A DNA stretch of 64,000 nt from Erwinia aphidicola. Its GTDB lineage: Bacteria > Pseudomonadota > Gammaproteobacteria > Enterobacterales > Enterobacteriaceae. Position 1 is the stretch's first letter. Each line of letters opens with the position of its first letter. The notes under the pieces are model-generated. The model was not told where the DNA came from and searched no databases. It saw only the letters and a program-made list of their open reading frames with translations. The stretch spans positions 1,488,001 through 1,552,000 of the forward strand of contig NZ_JAMKCQ010000001.1 of the NCBI RefSeq assembly GCF_024169515.1. The letters run 5' to 3'. Below, in pieces: positions 8,154 through 18,856 of the stretch. Position numbers and translations under genes: made by a program.

Positions 8154-9653
8154 ATGCTGCATCTGTTTGCTGGTCTTGATTTACATACCGGCCTGTTCCT
8201 GGTTCTTGCTCTGTTGTTCGTACTGGTTTACGAAGCAATCAATGGCTTCCACGATACGGCCAACGCGGTAGCTACCGTGATTTATACCCGTGCAATGCGA
8301 TCGCAGTTAGCGGTGGTCATGGCCGGGGTATTCAACTTCTTTGGTGTACTGTTGGGCGGCTTAAGCGTGGCTTACGCGATTGTCCATCTGCTACCCACCG
8401 ACCTCCTGCTTAATGTCGGGTCGGCTCACGGCCTGGCCATGGTCTTCTCCATGCTGCTGGCTGCGATTATCTGGAACCTCGGCACCTGGTATTTCGGGTT
8501 ACCGGCCTCCAGCTCCCATACCCTGATCGGTGCCATTATTGGTATTGGCCTGACTAACGCGTTGCTGACTGGCACCTCGGTAGTGGATGCGCTCAATATT
8601 CCCAAAATGATCGGCATCTTTATGTCGTTGATTATCTCGCCGATCGTTGGCCTGGTGATTGCCGGCGGTCTGGTATTTATCCTGCGCCGTTACTGGAGCG
8701 GGAATAAAAAGCGCCAGCGTATCCATATGACTCCGGCAGAGCGCGAGAAGATCGACGGCAAGAAAAAGCCGCCGTTCTGGACGCGTATCGCGCTGATTGT
8801 CTCGGCGATTGGCGTCAGCTATTCGCACGGTGCCAATGACGGCCAGAAAGGTATTGGCCTGATTATGCTGGTGCTGATCGGCGTGGCGCCGGCGGGCTTT
8901 GTGGTGAATATGAACTCCAGCGGCTATGACATTACGCGTACGCGTGATGCCGTGAACCACCTGGAGCAGTATTATCAGCAGCACGCGGCCTCGCTGACGC
9001 ACATCATCCAGATGGCGCCGCCAGCGTTACCGACGCCGGAACAGGTGCCTTCCGGCCCGCATGATTTCCACTGCGACGCTGCCCGTGCGCTGCCGGCTAT
9101 CGAGCGTGTGCAGGGCCTGCTGAACAATCTCAGCAGCTACGATGCGCTGAACGTTGAGCAACGCAGCCAGCTGCGCCGCCTGCTGATGTGCATCTCGGAT
9201 ACCGCTGAGAAAACCGCCAAGCTGCCGGAAACCAAGCCTGACGACAAACGTTTCCTTAATAAGCTGAAGAGCGACCTGCTGAATACCGTTGAGTACGCGC
9301 CGGTATGGATCATCCTGGCCGTGGCGCTCGCGCTGTCGCTGGGGACCATGTTCGGCTGGCGTCGCGTTGCCACCACGATCGGTGAGAAGATCGGTAAGAA
9401 GGGCATGACTTACGCTCAGGGGATGTCGGCGCAGATGACGGCGGCGGTCTCTATTGGCGTGGCGAGCTATACCGGAATGCCGGTTTCAACCACGCACGTG
9501 CTCTCCTCTTCCGTGGCGGGCACCATGCTGGTTGACGGCGGTGGCGTTCAGGGCCGAACCATCAAGAACATCCTGCTGGCGTGGGTGTTCACCCTGCCGG
9601 TCTCGATTGTGCTGTCAGGTGGGTTGTACTGGATTGCGCTGAAGCTGATTTGA
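8154..9653 (+). CDS. pitA: Low-affinity inorganic phosphate transporter PitA
   Basis: Inner-membrane metal-phosphate:H+ symporter. The duplicated PiT signature is present: [23 protein letters not shown] near the N-terminus and [24 protein letters not shown] near the C-terminus. Multiple hydrophobic segments flank a central hydrophilic region (about 205-390). The ATG at 8154 is preferred to an upstream in-frame start at 8103 because it gives [13 protein letters not shown] and exactly 499 residues, as in E. coli PitA. It is followed by a palindromic repeat and then a bidirectional terminator shared with uspB. Confidence 0.93.
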   Translation: MLHLFAGLDLHTGLFLVLALLFVLVYEAINGFHDTANAVATVIYTRAMRSQLAVVMAGVFNFFGVLLGGLSVAYAIVHLLPTDLLLNVGSAHGLAMVFSMLLAAIIWNLGTWYFGLPASSSHTLIGAIIGIGLTNALLTGTSVVDALNIPKMIGIFMSLIISPIVGLVIAGGLVFILRRYWSGNKKRQRIHMTPAEREKIDGKKKPPFWTRIALIVSAIGVSYSHGANDGQKGIGLIMLVLIGVAPAGFVVNMNSSGYDITRTRDAVNHLEQYYQQHAASLTHIIQMAPPALPTPEQVPSGPHDFHCDAARALPAIERVQGLLNNLSSYDALNVEQRSQLRRLLMCISDTAEKTAKLPETKPDDKRFLNKLKSDLLNTVEYAPVWIILAVALALSLGTMFGWRRVATTIGEKIGKKGMTYAQGMSAQMTAAVSIGVASYTGMPVSTTHVLSSSVAGTMLVDGGGVQGRTIKNILLAWVFTLPVSIVLSGGLYWIALKLI

Positions 9654-9660
9654 TCGTGTT

Positions 9661-9693
9661 GCGGGCGGACCGAAAAAGAGGGTCCGCCCCTAC
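9661..9693. repeat. Class II palindromic repeat after pitA
   Basis: GGGCGGACC, an A-rich loop GAAAAAGAG and GGTCCGCCC, ending CCCCTAC. This is one copy of the dispersed hairpin family found across the window; here the arm allele is CGG/CCG. Confidence 0.85.
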
Positions 9694-9726
9694 AGTAAGA
9701 GTCGATGATTTTTTCCGATCGACCCG

Positions 9727-9761
9727 AAAAGGGCGACCATGTTTAATGGTCGCCCTTTTTT
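9727..9761. terminator. Bidirectional terminator between pitA and uspB
   Basis: AAAGGGCGACCAT and ATGGTCGCCCTTT form a 13-bp stem with loop GTTTA, with A-run and T-run on either side, so it can end transcription from both convergent genes. Its stem GGGCGACC matches an arm of the dispersed repeats, suggesting that the terminator was built from one. Confidence 0.85.
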
Positions 9762-10095
9762 AATGCCAGATGGCCAGGCCAATCAGGCTAATCACCACCA
9801 GCCCACACAGGGCGCTGGTCAAAATAAACTGCCCGCGCAGGCGCTGACAGCGACGAATAAACTCATCATCGTGGTGGTCAAGGTAGCGCTGATACCAGAT
9901 ATAGCCAATCAGCCGCACCTGCTTGCCCGGCTGCCCGTGAGACGTGAAGAACCCCGCCCCATCCACATACTGATACAGCAGCGGATCGCAGCCGCGCAGC
10001 ACCACTAACAGCGCACGCAGCGAAGAGAAATAGCGCGCCATATTCACCACACAAACGACACAAAGAGCCCAGAAAAGCGCGATGGTGCTGATCAT
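9760..10095 (-). CDS. uspB: Universal stress protein B
   Basis: 111-residue inner-membrane protein with two hydrophobic segments, one at the N-terminus ([22 protein letters not shown]) and one at the C-terminus ([21 protein letters not shown]). It closely matches E. coli UspB, including [28 protein letters not shown]. The ATG at 10095 is chosen over an upstream start because it gives the E. coli start (MIST) and the same length. In E. coli uspB is under sigma-S control, needed for ethanol resistance in stationary phase, and divergent to uspA, as here. Its biochemical function is not known. Confidence 0.93.
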   Translation of the reverse strand: MISTIALFWALCVVCVVNMARYFSSLRALLVVLRGCDPLLYQYVDGAGFFTSHGQPGKQVRLIGYIWYQRYLDHHDDEFIRRCQRLRGQFILTSALCGLVVISLIGLAIWH

Positions 10096-10405
10096 GATCC
10101 CCTCCCGGACTTTCATCAGGAAATGCGATACGCGACGAGAACGGGATCAACTCCCGCTGGTTCGCCAACCCTTATTATTGAGATGATTGCTGCAGCAGGA
10201 CGGCGTAACAGCGCTGCTTTCGTTGCCGTCTTTTATCAGTGTAGGAGATCTGCTTAAATTTTTTCCAGCGATGTTTTATTTCGCCGGGGCATTCAGACAA
10301 AATTTCATGTTGATCGCCCAGCCAAACCACGTCGGCTGCCACAACATTCATTAACAATTTTCGCTATACTCTGGGACAGGCACTTACGCGAAAAGGAGTA
10401 TTCAT
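10096..10405. promoter_or_regulatory. uspB/uspA divergent intergenic region
   Basis: About 310 bases without a gene. On the plus strand a CTATACT -10-like element (TATACT at 10365-10370) and a good ribosome-binding site AAAAGGAG precede uspA; no convincing -35 is seen. The rest is presumed to hold the uspB promoter. No palindromic repeat copy occurs here, in contrast to most other gaps. Confidence 0.5.
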
Positions 10406-10837
10406 ATGGCTTACAAACACATTTTGATTGCTGTCGATCTGTCCCCCGAAAGCAAACTGCTGGTCGACAGAGCGGTATCCATGGCTCGCCCTTACGACGC
10501 CAAAGTTTCACTTATCCACGTTGATGTGAATTACTCTGACCTGTATACCGGGCTGATCGACGTCAATCTGGGTGATATGCAGAAGCGTATCTCTGAAGAG
10601 ACGCACAGCGCGCTGACCGAGCTGTCAAACGGGGCTGGCTACCCGATTGCCGAAACCCTGAGCGGCAGCGGTGACCTCGGCCAGGTGCTGGTCGACGCGA
10701 TTAAGCAGTATCAGGTGGATTTAGTGGTTTGCGGCCATCATCAGGATTTCTGGAGCAAGCTGATGTCGTCAGCGCGCCAGCTGATCAACACCGTGCACAT
10801 CGATATGCTGATTGTGCCGCTGCGCGACGAAGAGTAA
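10406..10837 (+). CDS. uspA: Universal stress protein A
   Basis: 143-residue cytoplasmic stress protein of the UspA class. It opens [23 protein letters not shown] and ends [10 protein letters not shown], matching E. coli UspA (144). It lacks the GxxG-x9-G ATP-binding motif of the UspFG class, consistent with the non-ATP-binding UspA class. A strong AAAAGGAG sits upstream. E. coli dtpB, which normally follows uspA, is absent; rsmJ comes next on the opposite strand. Confidence 0.95.
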   Translation: MAYKHILIAVDLSPESKLLVDRAVSMARPYDAKVSLIHVDVNYSDLYTGLIDVNLGDMQKRISEETHSALTELSNGAGYPIAETLSGSGDLGQVLVDAIKQYQVDLVVCGHHQDFWSKLMSSARQLINTVHIDMLIVPLRDEE

Positions 10838-10846
10838 CGCCGGGTG

Positions 10847-10878
10847 GTAGGGGTCGACCTTCTGTTTCGGTCGACCCG
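10847..10878. repeat. Class II palindromic repeat between convergent uspA and rsmJ
   Basis: GTAGGGGTCGACC, loop TTCTGTTTC, then GGTCGACCC. Both genes end within about 10 bases of it, so it occupies the whole gap. No T-run is present. Confidence 0.85.
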
Positions 10879-10882
10879 TTGT

Positions 10883-11641
10883 TTATCCCCCTGGGATGAG
10901 GGGGGCATAAATATCGAAACGGTGCCCCTTGGTCACCACCGCGTTCGGCGTGGCGACGTCCGCCAGCGGCGGCGCGTAATCCGGGCGCTTCACCACCACG
11001 CGCTTAGTCGCCAGCATCCGCGCCGGCTCCAGCAGGCCATCGGCATCGAGGTCCGGCCCCACCAGCGACTGAAACACCCGCATCTCTTTCTTGACCAGCG
11101 CGCTTTTCTGCTTGTGCGGAAACATCGGGTCGAGGTACACCACCTGCGGGCGCGGGGTAATATCGGTTAGCACCGTCAGGCTCGAGGCGTGCAGCAGCGT
11201 CAGCCGCTCGCGCAGCCATGGGCCAATCTCCGCATCGGCATAGCCGCGCGCCAGGCCATCATCCAGCAGGGCAGCCACAACCGGATTACGCTCCAGCATG
11301 CGCACGCGGCAGCCCACGGCGGCCAGCACAAACGCATCGCGCCCCAGCCCCGCCGTGGCATCCACCACCTCCGGCAGATAGCCGCTCTTGATGCCGACGG
11401 CTTTCGCTACCGCTTCACCACGCCCGCCGCCAAACTTACGGCGGTGCGCCATCGCCCCGCCAACGAAATCAACAAAGATGCCGCCGAGCTTTGGCTCATC
11501 GCGCTTGCGCAGCTCCAGATGCCCGGCCGTCATCACCAGCGCCATCAGCGCGTTTTCATCATGCACCAGCTGCCAGCGGGCAGCTAAAACAGATAAGGCG
11601 CCGTCTCCGGCGCCCGTTTCATCTAACAAACAGATGTTCAC
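10883..11641 (-). CDS. rsmJ: 16S rRNA (guanine-1516-N2)-methyltransferase
   Basis: SAM-dependent methyltransferase that modifies G1516 of 16S rRNA. SAM-binding motif I reads [15 protein letters not shown], and the catalytic-loop region reads [24 protein letters not shown]. It is near-identical over long stretches to E. coli RsmJ (YhiQ), for example [32 protein letters not shown]; length 252 against 250. It lies 5 bases after the prlC stop, so the two form an operon as in E. coli. Confidence 0.94.
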   Translation of the reverse strand: MNICLLDETGAGDGALSVLAARWQLVHDENALMALVMTAGHLELRKRDEPKLGGIFVDFVGGAMAHRRKFGGGRGEAVAKAVGIKSGYLPEVVDATAGLGRDAFVLAAVGCRVRMLERNPVVAALLDDGLARGYADAEIGPWLRERLTLLHASSLTVLTDITPRPQVVYLDPMFPHKQKSALVKKEMRVFQSLVGPDLDADGLLEPARMLATKRVVVKRPDYAPPLADVATPNAVVTKGHRFDIYAPLIPGG

Positions 11642-11646
11642 TAATC

Positions 11647-13695
11647 TCAGCCCTGCTCGGTAATACCGTAGTGTGCCAGCATCGCATCCAGCTGCGGCTC
11701 GCGGCCGCGGAAGCGGCGGAACAGCGCCATTGGCTCTTCGGAACCGCCGCGCGTCAGAATGTTGTCGAGGAACGACTGGCCGGTTTCACGGTTGAAGATC
11801 CCCTCCTCTTCGAAGCGTGAATAGGCGTCTGCCGCCAGCACGTCGGCCCACAGATAGCTGTAGTAACCCGCCGCGTAGCCGCCGGCGAAGATATGGCTGA
11901 AGGCGTGCGGGAAGCGGCCCCACTCTGGCCCAGGCATCACCGCCACCCGCTTTTTGATCTCTTTCAGCATCGGCAGGATCTGCGCGCCTTTCGCCGGGTC
12001 AAACTCGGCGTGCAGGCGGAAGTCGAACAGGCCAAACTCCAGCTGACGCAGGATAAACAGCGCCGCCTGGTAGTTCTTCGCCGCCAGCATTTTGTCCAGC
12101 AGCTCGCGCGGCAGCGGCTCGTTAGTCTCGTAATGGCCGGAGATAAACGCCAGCGCTTCCGGCTCCCAGCACCAGTTTTCCATAAACTGGCTTGGCAGCT
12201 CGACCGCATCCCACGGCACGCCGCTGATGCCGGAGACGCCCGGCGTTTCAATGCGCGTCAGCATATGGTGCAGACCGTGGCCAAACTCGTGGAACAGCGT
12301 GGTCACTTCGTTGTGGGTAAACAGCGCAGGCTTGCCGCTCACCGGACGGTTAAAGTTACAGGTCAGGTAGGCAACCGGCTTCTGCAAGGTACCGTCGGCT
12401 TTACGCATCTGGCCCACGCAGTCATCCATCCACGCCCCGCCGCGCTTGTTCTCGCGCGCATACAGGTCGAGGTAGAAGCTGCCGCGCAGCTCGCCGCTTT
12501 CGTCAAACAGGTCGAAGAAGCGCACGTCCGGGTGATAAACGTCCACATCGCTGCGCTCTTTAGCGGTAATGCCGTAGATGCGCTTCACCACTTCAAACAG
12601 GCCGTTCAGCGCGCGCTGTGCCGGGAAGTACGGGCGCAGCTGCTCGTCGCTGATGGAGTAGAGATGCTGCTTCTGCTTCTCGCCGTAATAGGTCAGGTCC
12701 CACGGCTGCAGGTCGTCGACGCCGTGCTCTTTTTTGGCAAAGGCGCGCAGCTGGGCCAGCTCCTGCTCCGCCTGCGGGCGGGCGCGCTTTGCCAGATCGG
12801 TCAGGAAGTCGGTGACCTGCGCCGGGCTTTCGGCCATTTTGGTCGCCAGCGATTTATCGGCATAGGAGTCGAAGCCCAGCAGCTGGGCGAGTTCGTGGCG
12901 CAGCGCCAGCTCTTCCGCCATCACCTCGCTGTTGTCCCACTTCCCGGCGTTTGGCCCCTGGTCGGAGGCGCGGGTTGAGTAGGCGCGATACATCTCTTCG
13001 CGCAGCGCCTGGTTATCGCAGTAGGTCATCACCGGCAGGTAGCTCGGGATATCCAGCGTCAGCAGCCAGCCCTCCTGCTCTTTCGCTTCGGCCTGCGCTT
13101 TGGCCGCGGCCAGCGCGCTTTCCGGCATGCCGGACAGTTCGCTCTCATCGGTAATCAACTTGCTCCAGCCCATGGTGGCGTCGAGCACGTTGTTGCTGTA
13201 GGTCGAACCCAGTTCGGACAGGCGCGCGGCGATCTCACCGTAGCGCTGCTGCTTCTCTTTCGACAGGCCAATGCCGGACAGCTCGAAGTCGCGCAGCGCG
13301 TTATCCACCGCTTTCTTTTGCGCAGTATCCAGCGCGGCAAAGTTTGCGCCCGCTTTCAGGTCGCGATACGCCTGATACAGCCCTTCATGCTGGCCAACCC
13401 AGGTGCTGTACTCGGACAGCAGCGGCAGCGTCTGCTCATAGGCCTGACGCAGTTCCGGGCTGTTTTTCACCGAGTTCAGGTGGCTGACCGGGGAGAACAG
13501 GCGGCTTAAACGGTCGTCGACTTCCGCCAGCGGCTGCACCAGATTATCCCAGCTGTACGGCGCGCCCTGCGCCACCACTTTTTCCACCGCGGCGCGGCAC
13601 TCATCCAGCGCCTGAGTCACGGCGGGCACCACATGTTCAGGTTTGATGGCGGAGAAAGGGGGGAGCATAAAGGCAGAGAGTAACGGATTGGTCAT
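11647..13695 (-). CDS. prlC: Oligopeptidase A
   Basis: Cytoplasmic zinc metallopeptidase of family M3 that degrades peptides, including cleaved signal peptides. The zinc motif HEFGH lies near residue 468 and a downstream zinc-ligand glutamate region reads [18 protein letters not shown]. The protein is collinear with E. coli PrlC (680; here 682). The ATG at 13695 is used because it gives MTNPLLS as in E. coli; 43 extra codons upstream remain open but are not family-like. It is first in the prlC-rsmJ operon. E. coli prlC is part of the heat-shock regulon; no sigma-32 promoter was verified here. Confidence 0.94.
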   Translation of the reverse strand: MTNPLLSAFMLPPFSAIKPEHVVPAVTQALDECRAAVEKVVAQGAPYSWDNLVQPLAEVDDRLSRLFSPVSHLNSVKNSPELRQAYEQTLPLLSEYSTWVGQHEGLYQAYRDLKAGANFAALDTAQKKAVDNALRDFELSGIGLSKEKQQRYGEIAARLSELGSTYSNNVLDATMGWSKLITDESELSGMPESALAAAKAQAEAKEQEGWLLTLDIPSYLPVMTYCDNQALREEMYRAYSTRASDQGPNAGKWDNSEVMAEELALRHELAQLLGFDSYADKSLATKMAESPAQVTDFLTDLAKRARPQAEQELAQLRAFAKKEHGVDDLQPWDLTYYGEKQKQHLYSISDEQLRPYFPAQRALNGLFEVVKRIYGITAKERSDVDVYHPDVRFFDLFDESGELRGSFYLDLYARENKRGGAWMDDCVGQMRKADGTLQKPVAYLTCNFNRPVSGKPALFTHNEVTTLFHEFGHGLHHMLTRIETPGVSGISGVPWDAVELPSQFMENWCWEPEALAFISGHYETNEPLPRELLDKMLAAKNYQAALFILRQLEFGLFDFRLHAEFDPAKGAQILPMLKEIKKRVAVMPGPEWGRFPHAFSHIFAGGYAAGYYSYLWADVLAADAYSRFEEEGIFNRETGQSFLDNILTRGGSEEPMALFRRFRGREPQLDAMLAHYGITEQG

Positions 13696-13884
13696 AGCGC
13701 AGTCCTTTAATCGTTGTATGGGCAATCTGGTTAACATGAGGGTAACGGGTGAGAAAATCAATGGCGGGCCACGCAGACGCCCTGTTTCTGACCGCACTTT
13801 CCGCTTTGCCTCACTGCGTGACACATTGCATACTCCCCGGCGTTAATACGCCGTATTACTTCGTTACAAACAGGGAGTGTCTCT

Positions 13885-14709
13885 ATGTGGTACGTACTGG
13901 CAGCATCGCTACTGTTCCTGCCGTTTTATCATCGCAGCGCACTGGTGCTGCTGGCCATCGCGCTGGGCCTTGCCATCTTTGAACAGGTGTTAATGCCACC
14001 GGCTATTGTGGCGCTGATCGTCATTGGCTTTGTTGCTGTCTATTCCGGTACGCACAAGCAGCCTTCTGCGTTCTCCCTACCGGGGGAGATTATTCTGGTG
14101 GTCAGCGCCTTTGCGCTGATGCTGCATACGATTCCGGGCTTCAACAATCAGCTGATCGAATCCGGGGTGCGCGCCGGGCCACAGAGCGCACCGTTTACCT
14201 TCTATTACAACCTCGACAAGGCGCTGGTGCCGTTTATCCTGCTGGCCTGCCTGCCGACCCTGCTTAAGCGGCCTTCGAAGCCACCTGCCAACGGGCTGTG
14301 GTGGCTGGTGCTGTTAATGTCAATGCCGCTGCTGCTGCTGCTGGCCACCTTTGCCGGGGGACTGAAGGTGGAACCGCACCTGCCCGAGTGGCTGGGTTCT
14401 TTTATGCTGGCCAATCTGTTTTTTGTCTCACTGGCGGAAGAAGCGCTGTTTCGCGGTTATATCCAGCAGCGGCTAAGCCAGCTGCTGGGCGACAAGCGTG
14501 CGCTGTTTATCGCCGCGCTGCTGTTCGGTTCGGTGCACTTCTCCGGCGGGCTGCTGCTGGTGTTCTTCGCCACGCTGGCCGGGCTGATCTACGGGCTGGC
14601 CTGGCTGTGGAGCGGGCGGCTGTGGGTCTCTACCCTGGTGCATTTCAGCTTTAATCTGCTGCACCTGCTGTTCTTTACTTACCCAATGTGGCAACGAATC
14701 CCTGCCTGA
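13885..14709 (+). CDS. CPBP-family intramembrane metalloprotease (CAAX protease/Abi)
   Basis: 274-residue polytopic membrane protein with about eight hydrophobic segments. The CPBP/Abi signature is complete: EEALFRG (about 183-189), then HFSGG (about 218), then HFSFNLLH (about 251), supplying the glutamates and histidines of a membrane metalloprotease. Such proteins are linked to prenyl-protein processing in eukaryotes and to bacteriocin immunity or surface-protein handling in bacteria; the substrate here is unknown. It is inserted between prlC and rlmJ, which are adjacent or nearly so in E. coli. No partner peptide gene is seen beside it. Confidence 0.82.
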   Translation: MWYVLAASLLFLPFYHRSALVLLAIALGLAIFEQVLMPPAIVALIVIGFVAVYSGTHKQPSAFSLPGEIILVVSAFALMLHTIPGFNNQLIESGVRAGPQSAPFTFYYNLDKALVPFILLACLPTLLKRPSKPPANGLWWLVLLMSMPLLLLLATFAGGLKVEPHLPEWLGSFMLANLFFVSLAEEALFRGYIQQRLSQLLGDKRALFIAALLFGSVHFSGGLLLVFFATLAGLIYGLAWLWSGRLWVSTLVHFSFNLLHLLFFTYPMWQRIPA

Positions 14710-14803
14710 TCGCGCTTTTTTAACCCGTTTTCGCTATAATCACCGCAACCTGTGCCGCCCACTGGCGGCACGCTCGCTTTTACCTTCCCGGATTTCCTAA
14801 TAC

Positions 14804-15646
14804 ATGCTCAGTTATCGCCACAGTTTCCATGCAGGCAACCATGCCGACGTTCTCAAACACACCGTGCAGAGCCTGATCCTCAGCTCACTGAATGAGAAGG
14901 ATAAACCCTATCTCTACCTCGACACCCACGCCGGTGCCGGGCGCTATCTGCTGAGCGGCGAGCACGCTGAACGTACCGGAGAGTATCTGGAGGGCATTGC
15001 GCGTATCTGGCAGCAGGACGACCTGCCGACCGAGCTGGAGCCGTATATCAGCGTGGTGAAAAACTACAACCCGGGCGGCAAGCTGCGTTATTACCCTGGC
15101 TCACCGCTGATCGCCCGCCATCTGCTGCGCGAGTACGACCAGCTGCAGCTGACCGAGCTGCACTCCAGCGACTTCCCAATGCTGCGCAATGAGTTCCAGA
15201 AGGATGACCGGGCGCGCCTGGCGCGTGCCGACGGCTATCAGCAGTTGAAATCCAAGCTGCCACCGCTGTCGCGCCGTGGTCTGATCCTGATCGACCCACC
15301 GTACGAAATGAAAAGTGACTATCAGGCCGTGGTGCAGGGGATTCAGGAAGGCTATAAGCGTTTCGGCACGGGTGTCTATGCGCTGTGGTATCCGGTGGTG
15401 CTGCGCCAGCAGATCAAACGTATGTTTAACGAGCTGCAGGCCACCGGCATTCGCCGTATTTTGCAGATCGAGCTGGGCGTGCGTCCGGACAGCGACCGTT
15501 TCGGCATGACCGCATCGGGGATGGTGGTGATTAACCCACCGTGGAAGCTGGAGCAGCAGATGAACAACGTGCTGCCGTGGCTGCAGAAAGTGCTGGTACC
15601 GTCAGGCACCGGCCACCATAAAGTCAGCTGGATTGTGCCGGAATAA
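14804..15646 (+). CDS. rlmJ: 23S rRNA (adenine-2030-N6)-methyltransferase
   Basis: SAM-dependent methyltransferase that forms m6A2030 in 23S rRNA. It opens MLSYRHSFHAGNHADVLKHTV, typical of RlmJ (YhiR), and has the N6-adenine methyltransferase motif DPPYE near residue 163 (LILIDPPYEMKSDY). The 280-residue length matches E. coli RlmJ. Its usual neighbour gor lies nearby but an RNase gene is now between them on the other strand. Confidence 0.94.
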   Translation: MLSYRHSFHAGNHADVLKHTVQSLILSSLNEKDKPYLYLDTHAGAGRYLLSGEHAERTGEYLEGIARIWQQDDLPTELEPYISVVKNYNPGGKLRYYPGSPLIARHLLREYDQLQLTELHSSDFPMLRNEFQKDDRARLARADGYQQLKSKLPPLSRRGLILIDPPYEMKSDYQAVVQGIQEGYKRFGTGVYALWYPVVLRQQIKRMFNELQATGIRRILQIELGVRPDSDRFGMTASGMVVINPPWKLEQQMNNVLPWLQKVLVPSGTGHHKVSWIVPE

Positions 15647-15680
15647 CGTTATCGCCCGCGGTTAATCTCCCACCCGATCG

Positions 15681-15761
15681 CGTAGGGGCGAGGCATGCCT
15701 CGCCCAGGGTCGGGCATGCCCGCCCCCTACAGCTGAAGTGCGAGGCATGCCCGCCCCCTAC
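15681..15761. repeat. Cluster of three class I palindromic repeats
   Basis: Three copies in 81 bases: GGGGCGAGGCATGCCTCGCCC (21 bases, 15685-15705), a hybrid GGGTCGGGCATGCCCGCCCCC (15707-15727) and a third with unequal arms (GCGAGGCATGCCCGCCCCC). The last two mix the arm of one allele with the arm of another, as expected of recombination between copies. The terminal GTAGGGG on the minus strand supplies the TAG stop of the RNase gene. Confidence 0.85.
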
Positions 15762-16672
15762 AGCGGAAATATCGCGAAATCATGCGCCATCTCGGTGGCG
15801 GCAAATACCGCCCGACACTCTGCCAGCAGGCGCTCGCAGTCATGGCGTAAATAGCGCGAGCTAAGGTGCGTGATAATCAGCCGCTTTGCGCCACTCTCCT
15901 GCGCCACTTTCGCCGCCTGTGCGGTGGTGGAGTGCCCACGGCTGTTGGCTTTCTCTTCCATTGCAATTTCCAGCGTCGCCTCATGCACCATCACATCGAC
16001 ATCCGCCGCCAGCTGCTGCGCCGCCGCCGTGGGTGCCGTATCACCGAAAATCGCCAGGCTGCGCCCCCTGATCGGCTCACCGACATAATCCCAGCCGTTT
16101 ATCGTGCGGCCATCGTCCAGCGTTACGCTGCGGCCATGCTTCAGGTCATAGAAGTATGGCCCGGCAGGCACGCCGTGCGCCGCCAGCCTGGCCGCATCCA
16201 GCGCGCCCGGCTTGTCGTGCTCGTCGATACGGTAGCCGTAGCACTCCACCGGATGCGTCATCGGGTAAGCCGTCACGCGAAAATGCGCGTCATTGCACAC
16301 CTCCCCCGCACCTATTTCCACGATCTCCAGCGGGAAGGTGACCCACGAACCGCTTAATGACAGAGTGGTTTCAACAAAGGTTTTCATCCCCACCGGGCCG
16401 TATAGGGTCAGCGGTTCGAGTGAGCCATTCATCGATCGGCTGGTCAGCAGTCCCGGCAGGCCGAAGATGTGATCGCCGTGCAGATGAGTAATGAAGATCT
16501 TCTCGATCCTGCCGGGCTTGATTGGCGTACGCAGGATCTGATGCTGGGTGCCCTCGCCACAGTCAAATAGCCAGGTGGCGTTACGCACCCCCTGTAAATC
16601 CAGCGCGATGCTGGTGACGTTGCGCTCGCGGCTCGGCGTGCCGGCCCCGGTGCCTAAAAACTGCAAATGCAT
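15758..16672 (-). CDS. rbn: Ribonuclease BN / tRNase Z
   Basis: Zinc phosphodiesterase of the metallo-beta-lactamase fold acting on tRNA 3' ends (E. coli RNase BN, formerly ElaC). The zinc motif [15 protein letters not shown] lies at about 60-75, and further ligands are supplied by [14 protein letters not shown] and ITHLSSRY. Near-full match to E. coli Rbn (305; here 304). The ATG at 16672 ([18 protein letters not shown]) is chosen over one nine bases upstream to align with the family. The TAG stop is not in ancestral coding context: it is the TAG of GTAGGGG in an adjoining palindromic repeat. Confidence 0.92.
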   Translation of the reverse strand: MHLQFLGTGAGTPSRERNVTSIALDLQGVRNATWLFDCGEGTQHQILRTPIKPGRIEKIFITHLHGDHIFGLPGLLTSRSMNGSLEPLTLYGPVGMKTFVETTLSLSGSWVTFPLEIVEIGAGEVCNDAHFRVTAYPMTHPVECYGYRIDEHDKPGALDAARLAAHGVPAGPYFYDLKHGRSVTLDDGRTINGWDYVGEPIRGRSLAIFGDTAPTAAAQQLAADVDVMVHEATLEIAMEEKANSRGHSTTAQAAKVAQESGAKRLIITHLSSRYLRHDCERLLAECRAVFAATEMAHDFAIFPL

Positions 16673-16815
16673 AACTGTCATCCTTAAGCGAAAAGTGACA
16701 ATGATAATCGGTATGAGGCTATCACAATCATAGACGCAACCTTTGCGGCTTTTCACCTTGTAGCGTTACACTCTACGCCAGCTGATTTAACTCACTTACT
16801 GAACTGGAAGACTCG

Positions 16816-18168
16816 ATGACCAAACATTATGACTACCTTGCCATCGGCGGCGGCAGCGGCGGTATCGCCTCCATTAACCGTGCGGCCATGTACGGACAGA
16901 AGTGTGCACTGATTGAAGCAAAAGAGCTCGGCGGCACCTGCGTGAACGTCGGTTGCGTTCCGAAGAAAGTCATGTGGCACGCGGCGCAGATCGCCGAAGC
17001 TATCCACAACTACGGCCCGGACTACGGCTTTGATACCACCGTAAACCAGTTCAACTGGGACGTGCTGGTGAAAAACCGCAGCGCCTATATCGACCGTATC
17101 CACAGCTCGTACGACAATGTGCTGGGCAAAAATAACGTCGACGTGATCAAAGGCTACGCGCGCTTTGTCGATGCGCACACCGTCGAAGTGAACGGCGAGA
17201 AGATTACCGCCGACCATATTCTGATCGCCACCGGCGGCCGCCCGAGCCAGCCGACCATTCCCGGCGCGGAATACGGCATTAACTCTGACGGCTTCTTTGA
17301 GCTGCAGGCGCTGCCAAAACGTACCGCCGTCGTCGGTGCAGGCTATATCGCCGTCGAAATTGCTGGCGTGGTCAACGCGCTGGGGTCTGAAACGCACCTG
17401 TTCGTGCGCAAACACGCGCCGCTGCGCAGCTTCGATCCGCTGATCGTCGACACGCTGGTGGAAGTCATGAATACCGAAGGTCCGACGCTGCACACCGAAT
17501 CGATCCCGAAAGCGGTAGTGAAAAATGCCGACGGCAGCCTGACCTTACAGCTGGAAAACGGTAAAGAGCAGACCGTGGACTGCCTGGTGTGGGCGATTGG
17601 CCGTGAGCCGATGACCGACAATCTGAACCTTGATGTGACCGGCGTGAAACTGAACGAAAAGGGTTACATCAGCGTCGATAAATACCAGAACACCAATGTA
17701 AAAGGGATTTACGCGGTGGGTGATAACACCGGCGCCGTCGAGCTGACCCCGGTGGCGGTCGCCGCCGGTCGTCGCCTCTCCGAGCGCCTGTTTAACAACA
17801 AGCCGGACGAGCATCTGGACTACAGCAACGTGCCCACCGTGGTGTTCAGCCACCCGCCAATCGGCACGGTCGGCCTGAGCGAGCCGGAAGCGCGTGAGAA
17901 GTTTGGTGATGACCAGGTGAAAGTGTACAAATCGGCGTTTACCGCCATGTACACCGCCGTTACCCAGCATCGCCAGCCGTGCCGCATGAAGCTGGTGTGC
18001 GTCGGTGCCGATGAGAAGATTGTCGGCATCCACGGCATCGGCTACGGCATGGACGAGATGCTGCAGGGCTTCGCGGTGGCGCTGAAGATGGGCGCTACCA
18101 AGAAGGACTTCGACAACACCGTGGCGATCCACCCGACCGGTGCCGAAGAGTTCGTGACGATGCGCTAA
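16816..18168 (+). CDS. gor: Glutathione reductase
   Basis: FAD- and NADPH-dependent disulfide reductase that keeps glutathione reduced. The FAD motif is [11 protein letters not shown], the redox-active disulfide is C42-C47 in [13 protein letters not shown], the NADPH motif is [13 protein letters not shown], and the C-terminal catalytic histidine is H439 in [10 protein letters not shown]. The length (450) equals that of the E. coli enzyme. A strong terminator follows. Confidence 0.96.
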   Translation: MTKHYDYLAIGGGSGGIASINRAAMYGQKCALIEAKELGGTCVNVGCVPKKVMWHAAQIAEAIHNYGPDYGFDTTVNQFNWDVLVKNRSAYIDRIHSSYDNVLGKNNVDVIKGYARFVDAHTVEVNGEKITADHILIATGGRPSQPTIPGAEYGINSDGFFELQALPKRTAVVGAGYIAVEIAGVVNALGSETHLFVRKHAPLRSFDPLIVDTLVEVMNTEGPTLHTESIPKAVVKNADGSLTLQLENGKEQTVDCLVWAIGREPMTDNLNLDVTGVKLNEKGYISVDKYQNTNVKGIYAVGDNTGAVELTPVAVAAGRRLSERLFNNKPDEHLDYSNVPTVVFSHPPIGTVGLSEPEAREKFGDDQVKVYKSAFTAMYTAVTQHRQPCRMKLVCVGADEKIVGIHGIGYGMDEMLQGFAVALKMGATKKDFDNTVAIHPTGAEEFVTMR

Positions 18169-18185
18169 GTAGACGCTGAAATACT

Positions 18186-18216
18186 AAAAGCCAGCAGGGT
18201 CCTGCTGGCTTTTTTG
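18186..18216 (+). terminator. Rho-independent terminator of gor
   Basis: AAAAGCCAGCAGG and CCTGCTGGCTTTT form a 13-bp stem with a two-base centre, followed by further T residues. Confidence 0.92.
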
Positions 18217-18235
18217 ATCGCGACCCAGCGCCTCT

Positions 18236-18478
18236 TCAGCTGCGGCTGGCACAGCCGCATTTATGCAGCGCACCGTGGGCCACGCGGCTGAGGTGCGAGT
18301 GGCGAACCTGGAGCTCGCCCTGACTCCATGCGCCATTTTCATCGGCGCGATCGTCCAGCAGGCGGTTCAGCGCCTCGGCGATTTGTAGTTCGCAGCGCGC
18401 GTACGTTTCAGATAGGTCATCATCGCCTGGTACGCCAGCTCGCGGTCGTAGCGCGTGCTGGCGGATGTGTGATCGCAC
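18236..18478 (-). pseudogene. Decayed ORF between the gor terminator and a repeat
   Basis: An open frame of 80 codons on the minus strand reads protein-like toward its end (ALNRLLDDRADENGAWSQGELQVRHSHLSRVAHGALH). The stretch just upstream reads protein-like in a different frame (STRYDRELAYQAMMTYLKRTRA), so a frameshift near 18390-18410 probably broke a longer gene. I do not recognise the family. Its 5' end abuts a class II repeat. It could also be chance coding potential in GC-rich DNA. Confidence 0.25.
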
Positions 18479-18480
18479 AG

Positions 18481-18561
18481 CGGGCGGACCGAAAAAGAGG
18501 GTCCGCCCCTACATAGACTACGATAGCTGGTCCAGGGGTCGACTTGTGTTCAGGTCGACCC
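18481..18561. repeat. Two class II palindromic repeats
   Basis: First copy 18481-18513: GGGCGGACC, loop GAAAAAGAG, GGTCCGCCC. Second copy 18534-18561: GGGGTCGAC...GGTCGACCC. The two have different but self-consistent arm sequences. Confidence 0.85.
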
Positions 18562-18574
18562 GATAGCGAGCACA

Positions 18575-18856
18575 TCATCGAAACGTTAACGCTGCTCCCT
18601 GCCAGAACCGCAAAATCAGGATCGTGCTGCCCTGTATTTCATAGCGCAATTCATAATGTCCCAGAATTAAATGCCGTACTTCTCTTGGCTCATAGTCCGT
18701 CAACGCCGCACCGCTACGCGGCCAGGTAATGAGGTTTACAGGCGCAGCGACCAGGGTTTGTATCGCGGCGGCGGCAGCTACCGGGTCAACCTTTGCCAGA
18801 AAGCGATAAACGCGTTCTACATCTTCGATGGCTGGTTCCGTCCAGACAAAATGCAT
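18575..18856 (-). CDS. RelE/ParE-family toxin
   Basis: 93-residue protein with the compact RelE/ParE fold pattern: an N-terminal WTEPAIEDVERVYRFLAKVDPVAAAAA helical hairpin and a C-terminal strand segment YELRYEIQGSTILILRFWQGA. ParE-type members poison DNA gyrase, RelE-type cleave mRNA; the target here cannot be decided by eye. Its start overlaps the antitoxin stop (TAATG), the usual arrangement with the antitoxin first. Confidence 0.8.
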   Translation of the reverse strand: MHFVWTEPAIEDVERVYRFLAKVDPVAAAAAIQTLVAAPVNLITWPRSGAALTDYEPREVRHLILGHYELRYEIQGSTILILRFWQGAALTFR

